Shown piece after piece: positions 42,050 to 52,421 of a DNA stretch of 64,000 nucleotides (position 1 is the stretch's first letter; every line of letters begins with the position of its first letter). The notes below the pieces were generated by a model. That model was given only the letters and a program-made list of their open reading frames with translations. It made no database searches and had not been told where the DNA came from. This DNA is from Balneolaceae bacterium (lineage in GTDB: Bacteria; Bacteroidota; Rhodothermia; Balneolales; Balneolaceae), in contig SLLL01000009.1 of the NCBI GenBank assembly GCA_007134085.1, positions 34,667-98,666 on the forward strand. The letters are read 5' to 3'. A program made the translations under genes and the position numbers.

Positions 42050-43180
42050 CTACAAAGAACCCTTTATCTCTTCGTAATACTCTTCGTACACGGTTACAAT
42101 TTTATCCAACTCAAAAGTTTCAGCACGTTTGCGGGCTGAAGCGGCCATTTTGGCGTGCAGTTTTTCATCGGTTAGTATTTTTGTTGCGCAGCTGCCAAGG
42201 CATTCAATATCGCCCAGTTCGCAAAGAAATCCGGTCTCTCCGTGGATGTTGACCTCCGGCAAGCCCCCGATATTGGAGCTCACCACCGGCACACTACAGC
42301 TCATCGCTTCAAGTGCAGCCAGGCCAAATGTTTCGCTGCCTGATGGAATCATAAACAAATCTGAAACAGACAGCACCTCTTCCACCTGCTCCTGTTTGCC
42401 CAAAAATCTCACGTGATCACACATTTTCAATTCGCGGCATTTTTTCTCTGCCTTTGCACGCTCTGGCCCGTCGCCCACCATCAGCAGTTTGGCTTTCACT
42501 CCGTTCTTCAAAACCTGGTCAAATGCAGCCACTACATCCGCTACCCGTTTTACCTTTCTGAAATTTGAAACGTGCGTGATGATTTTTTCACCATCCGGAC
42601 AGATCGCTTTCTTGAAATGCTCTTTTTTCGATTTTTTGAACCTTTCCAGGTCGATGAAATTTGGGATTACCTTAATCTCCTTTTTGATATCGAACAAGCG
42701 GTAGGTCTCATTCTTCAGATACTCAGAAACTGCGGTAACTCCATCACTTTGGTTGATGGAAAAATCAACAACCTGCTTGTAGGTGGGGTCGCTGCCGATA
42801 AGAGTAATATCTGTGCCATGCAGCGTAGTTATAACCGGCACTTTTGGCGCTTTTCCATTTAAAATCTGCTTTGCCAGATATGCACTGGTAGCATGAGGAA
42901 TGGCGTAATGCACATGCAAAACCTCGAGGTTAGCATGCTGAATCAGGTTTACCATCATGTTGGCAAGCGCAAGATCATACGGCGGGTACTCAAACAGGGG
43001 ATATGTACTCAGGTCTACTTCATGGTAGGTGATGTCTGTGCGGAAAGAATCGAGCCGTGCGGGCTGGGCATAACTTATAATGTGAAGATTGTGCCCGCGG
43101 TTGGCAAGCCCTTTAGCAAGTTCGGTGGCAACCACGCCACTACCACCAAAGGTTGGGTAACAGACAATTCCTATATTCAT
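42050..43180 (-). CDS. bshA: N-acetyl-alpha-D-glucosaminyl L-malate synthase
   Basis: NIGIVCYPTFGGSGVVATELAKGLANRGHNLHIISY; HVHYAIPHATSAYLA; GT4 GSETFGLAALEAMSC. Confidence 0.92.
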   Translation of the reverse strand: MNIGIVCYPTFGGSGVVATELAKGLANRGHNLHIISYAQPARLDSFRTDITYHEVDLSTYPLFEYPPYDLALANMMVNLIQHANLEVLHVHYAIPHATSAYLAKQILNGKAPKVPVITTLHGTDITLIGSDPTYKQVVDFSINQSDGVTAVSEYLKNETYRLFDIKKEIKVIPNFIDLERFKKSKKEHFKKAICPDGEKIITHVSNFRKVKRVADVVAAFDQVLKNGVKAKLLMVGDGPERAKAEKKCRELKMCDHVRFLGKQEQVEEVLSVSDLFMIPSGSETFGLAALEAMSCSVPVVSSNIGGLPEVNIHGETGFLCELGDIECLGSCATKILTDEKLHAKMAASARKRAETFELDKIVTVYEEYYEEIKGSL

Positions 43181-43376
43181 GGAGCGTAAATGTTTCGGAA
43201 AATTAATGCATATCGGTACACAGTGTACGAATCCTTAAAATGTACAAATTAATTAACGCTTATACGCTCTGAATTGTTCAATCGATTTTACTGCTGCAAA
43301 TAGATTTGAAACATCCGTACCCGTACAAACGAAGCTCCTGCTTCGTAAAATCCTTTCTATCTCGTAGGCAAACCAA

Positions 43377-44933
43377 TCACTCCTCCCAAATCTCCTCACC
43401 CATGTTCAGGTCTTCACGAACCAAAGCCCGTATATCGGCATTGGTAAGGCCGCAGCGCCCGTCAGACCATGCCCTGTTGAGCGTACCATTCGCATTTCTC
43501 CAATGCGCCACATTGGAACCCGGCGTAAACTGATGATTGCCACACGGTGAAGAATACTCAGCCGAGTAGTATGCCACATTGCTCTCCGCCCAGCTGATGC
43601 TGAACATCTTGTTGTTCTCTATCCTGATGTCCACCCCGCCGGCAATGCCAATCCCAACCTGGCCGGGATTTACACCGATATTTCCTACCGCCTCCTGAAA
43701 ACTGCCGGTAGCATCTGCCAGCATAATGAACGAGCCTGAATCCGATTCGCTATGCCCCTTAGCACGGTTGTTGTTCACCTGGATCCAGCTGTCGGCCGTT
43801 CCGTTCGACATAAAGAGGTTAATCCAGTCTTCGAGTGGTGCCTGGCCTGTTTGTTCGGTATGCTCCATCACATTTCCATTAATACGGATACCCGCACCAT
43901 TGCACTTATCGCACTGAAAGAAATTTCTGCCTGAGTTTAAAGCACGGTTCCCTGTTACCACCAGCGGCCCGTTACTATCACGAAACCGCACACCGGAGGC
44001 CGCATTTTCGATGTAAGATTCACGCACCGTAATATCTTCTGAGTTGTGGAACATAACCGCGCCAAACTCCTGCCCGTGTTTATCGGTGGCAATGTTTCTG
44101 AATTCTATGTGATGCATATCCGTACCAACGCTTCGGGTAGAGTAAATTCCGTGATCAGTATAGTTTTGTATCTGCAACCACGCTATAGTATTGCCCGACA
44201 TGCCACCTGAAAAAGCCCGCTGTATGTTGGTTTCCCCATCAAGAACTGCCGTGCCAACGCCAATCCACCGGTTCCCCTCTTTTGATGATTCCACCATCTG
44301 CCCCGGGTGTGTGCCCTCCAAAATAAAAAATGTAGTGCCTGGCGGGCAGATCATATTGGCGATGTTCAAATTCTCACCGGGTGAGAGCCATACCGTTGAA
44401 CCGCTCATATTGAACAAGTCACTACACGTTTGGCTGAAATTATTCTCATTTATTGCCAGCAAAATTTCGCGGATATCTTCAACAGTAAAATCTTTTCCAG
44501 AGTCCCCACCGGCGCGATCAACTGCCGCCACAATTCGTTGGCTGATTGTGCGGTGTCTTGCTTCGGCCAAGCTGACATCATCACTTGCCAGAGCAGCTGA
44601 AATTTCAGCCAGGTTTTCGAGAGTATCATCATCCAGCATTATGGTATTTGCCGTTGCGCTCAATATTGGCGCGCCAAGTGCAGCGAGATCACTGCTGCTC
44701 ATTCCTCTTATCCGGGATGCCCGCATTCCCCGTGCACGGTTTACCATCGTTGTAAAATCTGTGGTTACTTCAGCGGCGGTAATATCGGCCATATCCGGTG
44801 CGCTGAGTATTTCTCCCTGAGGATCGGTTTCCGATTCTCCCTGAAGTGCAAGTTCAATTACCGCGCAGCTGCCAAGCAGCACAATCACTGCAATCACAAT
44901 AAACAATGGTTTGAAGAATTTCATACGCTGCAC
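43377..44933 (-). CDS. right-handed parallel beta-helix lipoprotein
   Basis: lipobox LLGSCA; repeated NS.DITVRESYIENAASGVRFRDSNGPLVVTGNRALN coils. Confidence 0.75.
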   Translation of the reverse strand: MQRMKFFKPLFIVIAVIVLLGSCAVIELALQGESETDPQGEILSAPDMADITAAEVTTDFTTMVNRARGMRASRIRGMSSSDLAALGAPILSATANTIMLDDDTLENLAEISAALASDDVSLAEARHRTISQRIVAAVDRAGGDSGKDFTVEDIREILLAINENNFSQTCSDLFNMSGSTVWLSPGENLNIANMICPPGTTFFILEGTHPGQMVESSKEGNRWIGVGTAVLDGETNIQRAFSGGMSGNTIAWLQIQNYTDHGIYSTRSVGTDMHHIEFRNIATDKHGQEFGAVMFHNSEDITVRESYIENAASGVRFRDSNGPLVVTGNRALNSGRNFFQCDKCNGAGIRINGNVMEHTEQTGQAPLEDWINLFMSNGTADSWIQVNNNRAKGHSESDSGSFIMLADATGSFQEAVGNIGVNPGQVGIGIAGGVDIRIENNKMFSISWAESNVAYYSAEYSSPCGNHQFTPGSNVAHWRNANGTLNRAWSDGRCGLTNADIRALVREDLNMGEEIWEE

Positions 44934-45254
44934 CTGCCGGTTTGATTTTTGAATTACATCAACTTATTACCTCAAGAAATGAAGTGCAAGAAGCTGCATT
45001 TTAAATTGGTGAAGAATGCATATATAGACTTATGCCACTATGTTGAATAATGTTTCAGGAATATGGCAACAAATCTTCGCACAATTTATAATGCCCGAAA
45101 CTTAAACTTAAAAGTGAGTCGGCAACTCGCACACATGCCTTTTGTCTAATGTTTCAGAATCATCAATTTAAAAAGGTGTAGTTAGGTGAAAATTATCATT
45201 TCCTGTATATTTGGGATGGTTTCAAATTAACGAAATATCAGAGTACAGAGCATT

Positions 45255-46016
45255 ATGGCAGGACATTCCAAATGGGCTAACATCAAACATCGCAAAGCGC
45301 GGGAAGATGCAAAGCGGTCAAAAGCGTTTACCAAACACATACGCGAAATCACTGTTGCAGCACGTGAAGGCGGCGGCGACCCGGATGCCAATCCAAGGCT
45401 ATCACTCGCCATACAAAATGCAAAAGGCGTAAATCTGCCGAAGGACAATATTGAGCGCGCCATCAAAAAAGGTACCGGCGAACTTGATGACGGCTCCGGT
45501 AACTACGAAGAGGTTACCTACGAAGGCTACGGCCCTGGTGGCATTGCATATTTTATTGAAGCCACAAGCAACAACCTGAACCGGACTGTTGGCGAAATCC
45601 GCTATCTCTTCAATAAACATGGCGGCAACCTGGGTACGGACGGATCCGTTGCGTACCTGTTTGAACAGAAAGGAGCCATCAAAATTAACAGTGAAGGGCT
45701 GGATGCCGAAGAAATAATGCTTCTTGCCATCGATGCCGGCGCTGATGATGTTGAGATCGAGGAAGATTTTATTGAAGTGTTCACAGCGCGCGAAAAGTTG
45801 ATTTCAGTAAGAAAAGAGCTTGAAGAGCAGGGAATACCGGTTGAATCAGCCGAGCTCCAGCGAATTCCTATGACTGAGGTTTCTGCCGATCCCGAAACGG
45901 CTCAGAAAAACCTGAAGCTGATGGATCTTTTTGATGAGAATGATGATGTATCCAACGTGTTTACCAATCTCAGCCTCGATGATGAAACCCTGGCATTGAT
46001 CGAGCAGAATTTATAA
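45255..46016 (+). CDS. YebC/PmpR family protein
   Basis: MAGHSKWANIKHRKAREDAKRSKAFTK. Confidence 0.97.
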   Translation: MAGHSKWANIKHRKAREDAKRSKAFTKHIREITVAAREGGGDPDANPRLSLAIQNAKGVNLPKDNIERAIKKGTGELDDGSGNYEEVTYEGYGPGGIAYFIEATSNNLNRTVGEIRYLFNKHGGNLGTDGSVAYLFEQKGAIKINSEGLDAEEIMLLAIDAGADDVEIEEDFIEVFTAREKLISVRKELEEQGIPVESAELQRIPMTEVSADPETAQKNLKLMDLFDENDDVSNVFTNLSLDDETLALIEQNL

Positions 46017-46079
46017 ACCGATTATACTCATTTCAGCGTACAGACGTTACGGTTCTATTCCAAAGATTTAGATAATGCC

Positions 46080-46778
46080 ATGCGAATTTTAAGCTTCATA
46101 CTTTTATTGACGTTTCTCACGGCATCAGCGGTAAATGATGGCCGAAAAGCCAATGCCGCTTTTGAAAGAGGCGATTATGCTGAAGCTGTACAGCTTTACA
46201 GGCAGGCTATTGAGCAGGACCCCGATAATGCGCGGCTGCATTTTAACCTCGGGAATGCACTTTCCCGGTTGGGCCAGAGAGAGGAGGCTGCTAATGCTTA
46301 CAGCAGGTTCAATGAACTTACCGAATCGCCATTGGAGCAATCGCTTTCCCACTACAACATGGGCAGAATGCTTACCGAAGATGAAAACTATGAGGAAGCC
46401 CTAAACTACTTTCGCGAAGCACTCATCAAAAACCCTGATGATGAAGATGCCAGGCACAATTTTGAGCTCGCCGTGAAAAGGCAGCAGCAAAACGAGCAGG
46501 AGCAGCCCGAGGATGACTCCGGCAGTGATGGCGGAGATCATGATAACCAGCAGCAGGATCAGCAGGATGATCAACAGCAGGACCCTCAAATGGATCAGCA
46601 GCCCGAATCGCAGCAGGATCAAAGCGGTGACGGCGAACAGGAGCAGCGCCCGCTGGATATGACCCCCGAAGAGGCAGAAAATATTCTCGATGCGCTTGAA
46701 CAGCTCGAACGCGAACTTCTCGAAAACAGGAAAAAAGAATCATCAAGGCCACCTTCCCGAAATGAGAATGACTGGTAA
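46080..46778 (+). CDS. batC: BatC-like TPR protein with Gln/Asp-rich tail
   Basis: TPR repeats; upstream of and overlapping batD; low-complexity QQDQQDDQQQDPQ region. Confidence 0.8.
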   Translation: MRILSFILLLTFLTASAVNDGRKANAAFERGDYAEAVQLYRQAIEQDPDNARLHFNLGNALSRLGQREEAANAYSRFNELTESPLEQSLSHYNMGRMLTEDENYEEALNYFREALIKNPDDEDARHNFELAVKRQQQNEQEQPEDDSGSDGGDHDNQQQDQQDDQQQDPQMDQQPESQQDQSGDGEQEQRPLDMTPEEAENILDALEQLERELLENRKKESSRPPSRNENDW

Positions 46779-48546
46779 ACCCGGATTTTTAGGAAAAGCC
46801 GGCCTGTTTATCTGGCTCGCAATATTTCTGTTTGCCGGTAAAGTGGTAGCGCAGGATTTTCAGCTGCAGGCAACTGTATCAGAAAGCCGAATTTTTACCG
46901 GCGAGCAATTCACACTTGATGTAGAAGTGAGTGGCACTTCAATGAGGAATGTTGGGCTGCCCGTACTTCCTTCAATTGATGGAGTCCGCATTCTATCCTC
47001 CACGCCGTCGCGAAGCACAAGTATCTCTATCGTTAACGGGCGCACCACTACTTCAACCACCTACACATTCAACCTTATCGCACGTGATGTTGGGAATCAT
47101 ACCATTCCACCGGTTCGCATTTCCATTGATGGAGAAGAGCAAACTACAAACCCCATTAACATAGAGATTGTTGAGCGCGGACAGCTTACTGAAGACGGCC
47201 GCAGACAACGCCCCGATATTTACTTAGAAATTTCTGTGGATGAAACGAACCCGGTGCCCGGCCAGCAAATTGTGGCGAGTTTAAATCTCTTTTTCAGGCA
47301 GGGCATTGAGGTAACATCATTCCAACCTACGGCAGGCTGGCGAACCGATGGCTTCTGGAAAGAGGAGCTGCAAAATGTACGGCAGCCTCAGGCTGAAACC
47401 GTAATTATTGATGGCGTTCGTTACCGCACTGCCACATTGATTAGCTACGCCCTTTTTCCATCCCGCAGTGGCCAGCTAACCCTTTCTGAATTTCCACTGA
47501 GTGTTGGTATACGTACACAACCATCGCGCAACGACCCTTTTGGCAGCTTTTTTGGGTCAGGTACCAATCAGCGCCGGGTTTCACTCGAATCGGAACCGGT
47601 TACACTAAATGTAACTCCGCTCCCTGCTGCTGAAAATGCAGTTACCATGAATGCCGTGGGGGATCTTAGAGTAGAACGAAGATTATCTGATACGGAAGTT
47701 ATTACCGGGGAATCAATCGAGTTGATCACTACCATTGAAGGCGCAGGTAATATCCCGTTGGTGCGCCGGCCAAACTTTAATTTACCTGATGGGCTTGAGC
47801 TCTACACTCCGCAAGAGAGCAGCAATATTGAACGGCGCGGTTTAACTATTCGTGGGGAGAAAACATTTACCGAACTTATGGCCGCGCGGGCGCCGGGAAC
47901 GTACATCATACCGGCAGAACGCGTGGCAGTTTTCAACCCGCAAACCCGCAGGTACAGCTACACCACACTGCCGGAACTTCGATTTGAAGCACTTCCGGCT
48001 CAAACCAACCAGATTGCTCAGGTTTCACTTCAATCGGCACAGCTGCAACCGGTAACCGGTTTGGCTGTTTGGAGCAACAGTACCTCTGTTTCTGTATTTA
48101 GCAGAATTTGGTTCTGGCTGCTTTTGTTGTTGCCCGCTGCTGCCCTTGTTGTGGCATTCATCAAACGAAAAGAGATGAGACGGTTAGAAACGGATGTTGC
48201 CTTTTCCAGAAGATATTTTGCTGAAGAGCGTGCAACGGAAAAGTGCGCAACTGCCCGGGGCCTGGTAGAAAAAAATGATGCAAAAGAGATCTACGGAACC
48301 CTGCATGATGCCCTGTTCACGTTTGTGGCAGACAGGCTTACCCTGCCGGTTGCAGGTATTTCTGATAAGCAGCTAATTGAGCAGGCTTCAGAAAAAGGGT
48401 TGCCTCATGGCTTGAAAGAGAAGACAAGGCACCTGTTAGATAAATGCGCTACAATTCGCTACGCCCCCACCGGCTCTCAGGAAGATTTTCGGAAGGATAT
48501 CCTAAAAACCGAAGAACTAATAGCTGAACTGAAGGAGAAGATTTGA
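46762..48546 (+). CDS. batD: BatD-like protein
   Basis: signal peptide, BatD-type repeats, late TM; start refined to MRMTGKPG, overlapping batC. Confidence 0.87.
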   Translation: MRMTGKPGFLGKAGLFIWLAIFLFAGKVVAQDFQLQATVSESRIFTGEQFTLDVEVSGTSMRNVGLPVLPSIDGVRILSSTPSRSTSISIVNGRTTTSTTYTFNLIARDVGNHTIPPVRISIDGEEQTTNPINIEIVERGQLTEDGRRQRPDIYLEISVDETNPVPGQQIVASLNLFFRQGIEVTSFQPTAGWRTDGFWKEELQNVRQPQAETVIIDGVRYRTATLISYALFPSRSGQLTLSEFPLSVGIRTQPSRNDPFGSFFGSGTNQRRVSLESEPVTLNVTPLPAAENAVTMNAVGDLRVERRLSDTEVITGESIELITTIEGAGNIPLVRRPNFNLPDGLELYTPQESSNIERRGLTIRGEKTFTELMAARAPGTYIIPAERVAVFNPQTRRYSYTTLPELRFEALPAQTNQIAQVSLQSAQLQPVTGLAVWSNSTSVSVFSRIWFWLLLLLPAAALVVAFIKRKEMRRLETDVAFSRRYFAEERATEKCATARGLVEKNDAKEIYGTLHDALFTFVADRLTLPVAGISDKQLIEQASEKGLPHGLKEKTRHLLDKCATIRYAPTGSQEDFRKDILKTEELIAELKEKI

Positions 48547-49307
48547 GAATCAACGTTTTCATTCTTAATTCTCTGCTTTGGCTGTTGTTGGGTACAGCCG
48601 CTTTTGCGCAACAGTCCCGGTTTGATGAAGCCAATACCCTGCTCGAAGAGAGCCAATACAGAGATGCCATTGCACTTTATAAATCCATCGCTGAAGATGG
48701 ATACCACTCGGGTGCATTGTGGCTGAACCTTGGGGTTGCCTATTCTCAGCTCGATTCCCTCGGGGTAGCCAAATTCTACCTGCTTAAAGCAGAAACCTAC
48801 AGTGAAACCAAAGAACTGGCTCGTGATGGGCTTGAGTTTGTTAATGACCGGTTTTCCCGGCGGTCCGCTGTTCTGCCGCCCCTCCCCTGGGATCGTTTTT
48901 TTGAATATCTGGCCAACCGGTTCGGGTTGATGGTGATAACCCTCACTGCGATGTTCATTCTCTACATTGGTGTGGCTTTGATTATCGGTTCTTGGTTTCG
49001 CAAAGATTTCAGGAAACTGCTAAGAAAAACAGGATCTGCTGTAATTGGGCTTTCAGCAGTGCTATTCATTTTTGCGCTCATCATCAACTATCAACAAAAC
49101 CGATACGGCACCGGCGTGATGATTGAACGACAGGCATCAGTTTTTCAGCAGCCAAATGAAGAGTCGGCCGTTGTGAGTATCGCCTATGAAGGCTACACGA
49201 TGCGGGTGGATTTTTCAGAGAGCAACGGCGTTGAAAACTGGAAGTACGTACGGCTCGAAAACGGCATGTTCGGATGGGTAAACGAGAATAGCCTGATGAT
49301 TTTTTAG
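48543..49307 (+). CDS. batE: BatE-like TPR/SH3 protein
   Basis: TPR region, two TM segments, C-terminal SH3-like domain (VENWKYVRLENGMFGWVNENSLMIF). Confidence 0.85.
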   Translation: MRINVFILNSLLWLLLGTAAFAQQSRFDEANTLLEESQYRDAIALYKSIAEDGYHSGALWLNLGVAYSQLDSLGVAKFYLLKAETYSETKELARDGLEFVNDRFSRRSAVLPPLPWDRFFEYLANRFGLMVITLTAMFILYIGVALIIGSWFRKDFRKLLRKTGSAVIGLSAVLFIFALIINYQQNRYGTGVMIERQASVFQQPNEESAVVSIAYEGYTMRVDFSESNGVENWKYVRLENGMFGWVNENSLMIF

Positions 49308-49552
49308 CCGGTGAATTAGTTGTTTTTACACTTTATACCTCAATTCGATCTTAATTCAGAGAGTAATTTTTCGGGATACAAATAAGAATTTGTATCACTT
49401 TCAAGACAACTAATTTTCTTGGAAAAACAGTACATGCATTCATGAATTTTGAATTGATTGGAATTCTTATAACTCAATCTGTACTCATTTCTTTGAATAT
49501 TTTTCTGAATTTTTCTTCTTGATAATGTTCGCATATATGCTAACTTTAGTTT

Positions 49553-49903
49553 ATGCGCGTTATCCATTTTTACAGAACAGTATCCGGTAATTCCCCAGTG
49601 GAAGATTTTCTCAAAGGCCTCCCTGATAAGCAATCGAAAAAAATTGCCTGGACATTGCGCGTAGTTCGTGAATTAGAACAGGTACCAACACAGTACCTTA
49701 AAAAGCTAAAAAGCACGGATAAGATTAGGGAAATCCGTGCCACTATTGGCAATAACACATTTAGGTTACTCGGTTTTTTTGATGGGCCGAAATTAATCGT
49801 TTTAACCAGTGGCTTTGCCAAGAAGTCGAATAAAGTCCCAAAACAAGAAATTGAAACTGCTGAAGAGCGAAAACGAGATTACCATAGGAGGAAAAGAAAA
49901 TGA
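49553..49903 (+). CDS. RelE/HigB-like toxin (phage Gp49-like family)
   Basis: SPVEDFLKGLPDKQSKKIAWTL, IREIRATIGNNTFRLLGFFDG, LTSGFAKKSNKVPKQEIETA. Confidence 0.9.
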   Translation: MRVIHFYRTVSGNSPVEDFLKGLPDKQSKKIAWTLRVVRELEQVPTQYLKKLKSTDKIREIRATIGNNTFRLLGFFDGPKLIVLTSGFAKKSNKVPKQEIETAEERKRDYHRRKRK

Positions 49904-50181
49904 AGAAAGACGATTTAGAAATTTTTATAGATCAGAAAAAAGCAGAAAGCCCGGAATTTGCAGAGAATTTTGAAGAAGGATATCTGAACTTTAAAATCGG
50001 TGTGATTCTTCGTCAGGCACGTGAAGAGATGGGAGCTACTCAAGCAGACGTTGCAGAAAAGCTGAATACCACAAAATCCGTAATTTCCAGAATGGAAAAT
50101 CATGCCGAAGACATCAAACTTTCAACACTGGCAAAGTATGCGAAGGCTTTGGGAAAGCAGGTAAAACTCGAGATTCAGTAA
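49900..50181 (+). CDS. HigA-like XRE family antitoxin
   Basis: HTH MGATQADVAEKLNTTKSVISRMENH; ATGA overlap with toxin gene. Confidence 0.92.
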   Translation: MKKDDLEIFIDQKKAESPEFAENFEEGYLNFKIGVILRQAREEMGATQADVAEKLNTTKSVISRMENHAEDIKLSTLAKYAKALGKQVKLEIQ

Positions 50182-50201
50182 ATTAACCTTTCAAATCTAA
50201 G

Positions 50202-52250
50202 TTACTCAATAACCTCAAACCGAATATTTCTCTGCTTGCTTTGATCTGATTCAATGTCTGTAAATTGGGCAACAAGTTCGTAAAGGCCGGGGGAGAGATC
50301 GGCGGTTTCTATCTGAAGGTCTTCGATTACGTGCCTCTCTTCGTTGGTAAAATTGAGAGTGAGAATAAACTCTGTCTGATCTGTTAAAACATTTCCGTTA
50401 TCATCAACAGGTAAAATGCGGTAGGTTAGTTCAAACTGGGTAAACTGTGCTTCTATTCGCTGCAAATTGTACACTTCGAAATGAAGCAGAAGTGTTTCAC
50501 CAAACGGTACGGTCTGGCTGTTTGCAACTACAAATGAAAACGGCTCCGATACATGGCCATCACTAAAATATCCAAGAACAAGGTCGGCAACTTCGAGAGA
50601 ATCTGTATGGCTGACCAGTGGTTCAGGCAGCCTGTTCTGAAGACGGTTCCATCCTCTCAACTCTGGCGGAAATGGCGTATCGTTAACCGTTGCTGCTTCC
50701 GGATCGTAATTCATAAGAAGCACTGAAACGGATTGGTTTACCCTGCCTCTATGCGGCATGGTAAAGACAGATTCTGAGTGGCTATACCTGTTTGCTGAAC
50801 TGATGTTAATTGCCGGCTGGCCCTCAAAAACCTCCGATACCCGCCAGTCTTCATCATACAACTGGATATTATGCACAAGCTCATAAAGCGGATTTTCTTC
50901 AAGAATATTTACACCGTTTAGTAAGCCGTTATTTTCGAAACTACGCCCTCTCGTTCGGTGGTAATCAATCATAAATGCTTCGCGCGGGGAGCTTTCCACA
51001 AACGTGAGTAGATATGGTTCCAGATTTTCATCAAGAAAGCGATAATGGTGTACTTCCAGCGGAATTCGCGTAATACCCTGTTCGTATGTTGAGCGCTGTC
51101 GGTCTATCCGAACGCCCCGCTGGCTTACCAATTGCTGGCTTTCCGTTCTGAATGCAAGATCCATCCCGCGAAATGCTTCGATACCCTGATCCAATACTCT
51201 GGTTCTGAGCTCATTCAGCCTGCTTTCAAAAAATGGGTCAACCATTGCCAGTTGTTCATAGTAGATGAGCTGAAGCATGAGGGCAGGTGTTATGCCTGCG
51301 CGGGTAAATTCAACAGAATCACTTTGGCGGACGCGGCCGGGGTAGTAGGCACGCTCGGGAATGAAATCTTCGAGGCTGGTCTGCATCAAAAACTGATCAT
51401 TCCGTACATCCGTGCCAAACATGAAGATGAGCGGCTCTGTTTGTGAATCAGCGAGGTTTGTATAGAACCAAATTTCGTACTCGGGGTAACGGTGAAATTC
51501 ATAAATAGCATTCTGCAAACGGTTTATGATTTCCTCATCCTCCCTCGGGAAAATATCACTGAATTCCATGTCATCCCTTCGCTCTGTGTAGAGATGTGCC
51601 TGATTTGCGAGCCACGAACGGATATTAAAACTTTGCAGCGTGAGGATGCCGGAACGCCTTCTGTCCGGCTCGCCATAACGCACAAAGATTAGTGCCCGGT
51701 CGTCTGTGCCGTACGCGGTATTGTTGTTTCTGGTAAAATTTCTGCGGGAATGGGCGATCCGCTTCCAATGCTCTATAAGGCGTTCATTGGTGATTTTTGC
51801 AGGAGTGGGATCTTTTTGAACCCAGAAGCCGCGCATATCTCGCACCAGCTCCCGGTTGCGGCTGGCCCACCATTCTACCCACTGGCGATGGATTCCCTCC
51901 CCGATAATCGGTGCCATCCGGTCAATCTCCTGCCGCAGTGCAGCACGGCTGTTCATCCCCTCTCCATCGAAAATTGCCCTGAAATACATTTCTGTAGCCG
52001 CTTCGTAATAACTTCGCAGCTCGTTTTCAGTCACCACGCGGATAAATTCAAATCCAATGCGGCCATCAACACCTCCATCTCTGTCATATGCAGAATACCA
52101 GATATCGAGTGCATTGGTTGTGTTGCCGCGGTTGAGCTCATCGAGCCCTCTTTCGTATGCACGCTGCGGCTGTGCATAGATAGGGGAAACAGCAGCACTA
52201 ATGCAGATAAGAGTGAGCAGGAGTAATATGCGTTTTAAAGATAATATCAT
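50202..52250 (-). CDS. GWxTD domain-containing protein
   Basis: signal peptide; YGTDDRALIFVRYGEPDRRRSG and EIWFYTN motifs. Confidence 0.85.
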   Translation of the reverse strand: MILSLKRILLLLTLICISAAVSPIYAQPQRAYERGLDELNRGNTTNALDIWYSAYDRDGGVDGRIGFEFIRVVTENELRSYYEAATEMYFRAIFDGEGMNSRAALRQEIDRMAPIIGEGIHRQWVEWWASRNRELVRDMRGFWVQKDPTPAKITNERLIEHWKRIAHSRRNFTRNNNTAYGTDDRALIFVRYGEPDRRRSGILTLQSFNIRSWLANQAHLYTERRDDMEFSDIFPREDEEIINRLQNAIYEFHRYPEYEIWFYTNLADSQTEPLIFMFGTDVRNDQFLMQTSLEDFIPERAYYPGRVRQSDSVEFTRAGITPALMLQLIYYEQLAMVDPFFESRLNELRTRVLDQGIEAFRGMDLAFRTESQQLVSQRGVRIDRQRSTYEQGITRIPLEVHHYRFLDENLEPYLLTFVESSPREAFMIDYHRTRGRSFENNGLLNGVNILEENPLYELVHNIQLYDEDWRVSEVFEGQPAINISSANRYSHSESVFTMPHRGRVNQSVSVLLMNYDPEAATVNDTPFPPELRGWNRLQNRLPEPLVSHTDSLEVADLVLGYFSDGHVSEPFSFVVANSQTVPFGETLLLHFEVYNLQRIEAQFTQFELTYRILPVDDNGNVLTDQTEFILTLNFTNEERHVIEDLQIETADLSPGLYELVAQFTDIESDQSKQRNIRFEVIE

Positions 52251-52421
52251 CAGATGGAGTAAGTTAACGTATTCCGATAAAAATTAAACGGGATAATCGC
52301 CGCTGCAGTGTTTGCTTAGATGAATCAAAAAAAGTGTTTGAAGTTCCGAAAGGAAGATCATTTTTGTACCTTTCACCATCAGATCAAAAATAATGGATTG
52401 TTGCTGAATTAGAAGCATAAA

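Noticed and set aside
44191-44820. 209-aa + strand ORF antisense to the beta-helix gene
   Set aside because: Ser/Pro-rich antisense shadow ORF; the minus strand encodes a coherent exported beta-helix protein
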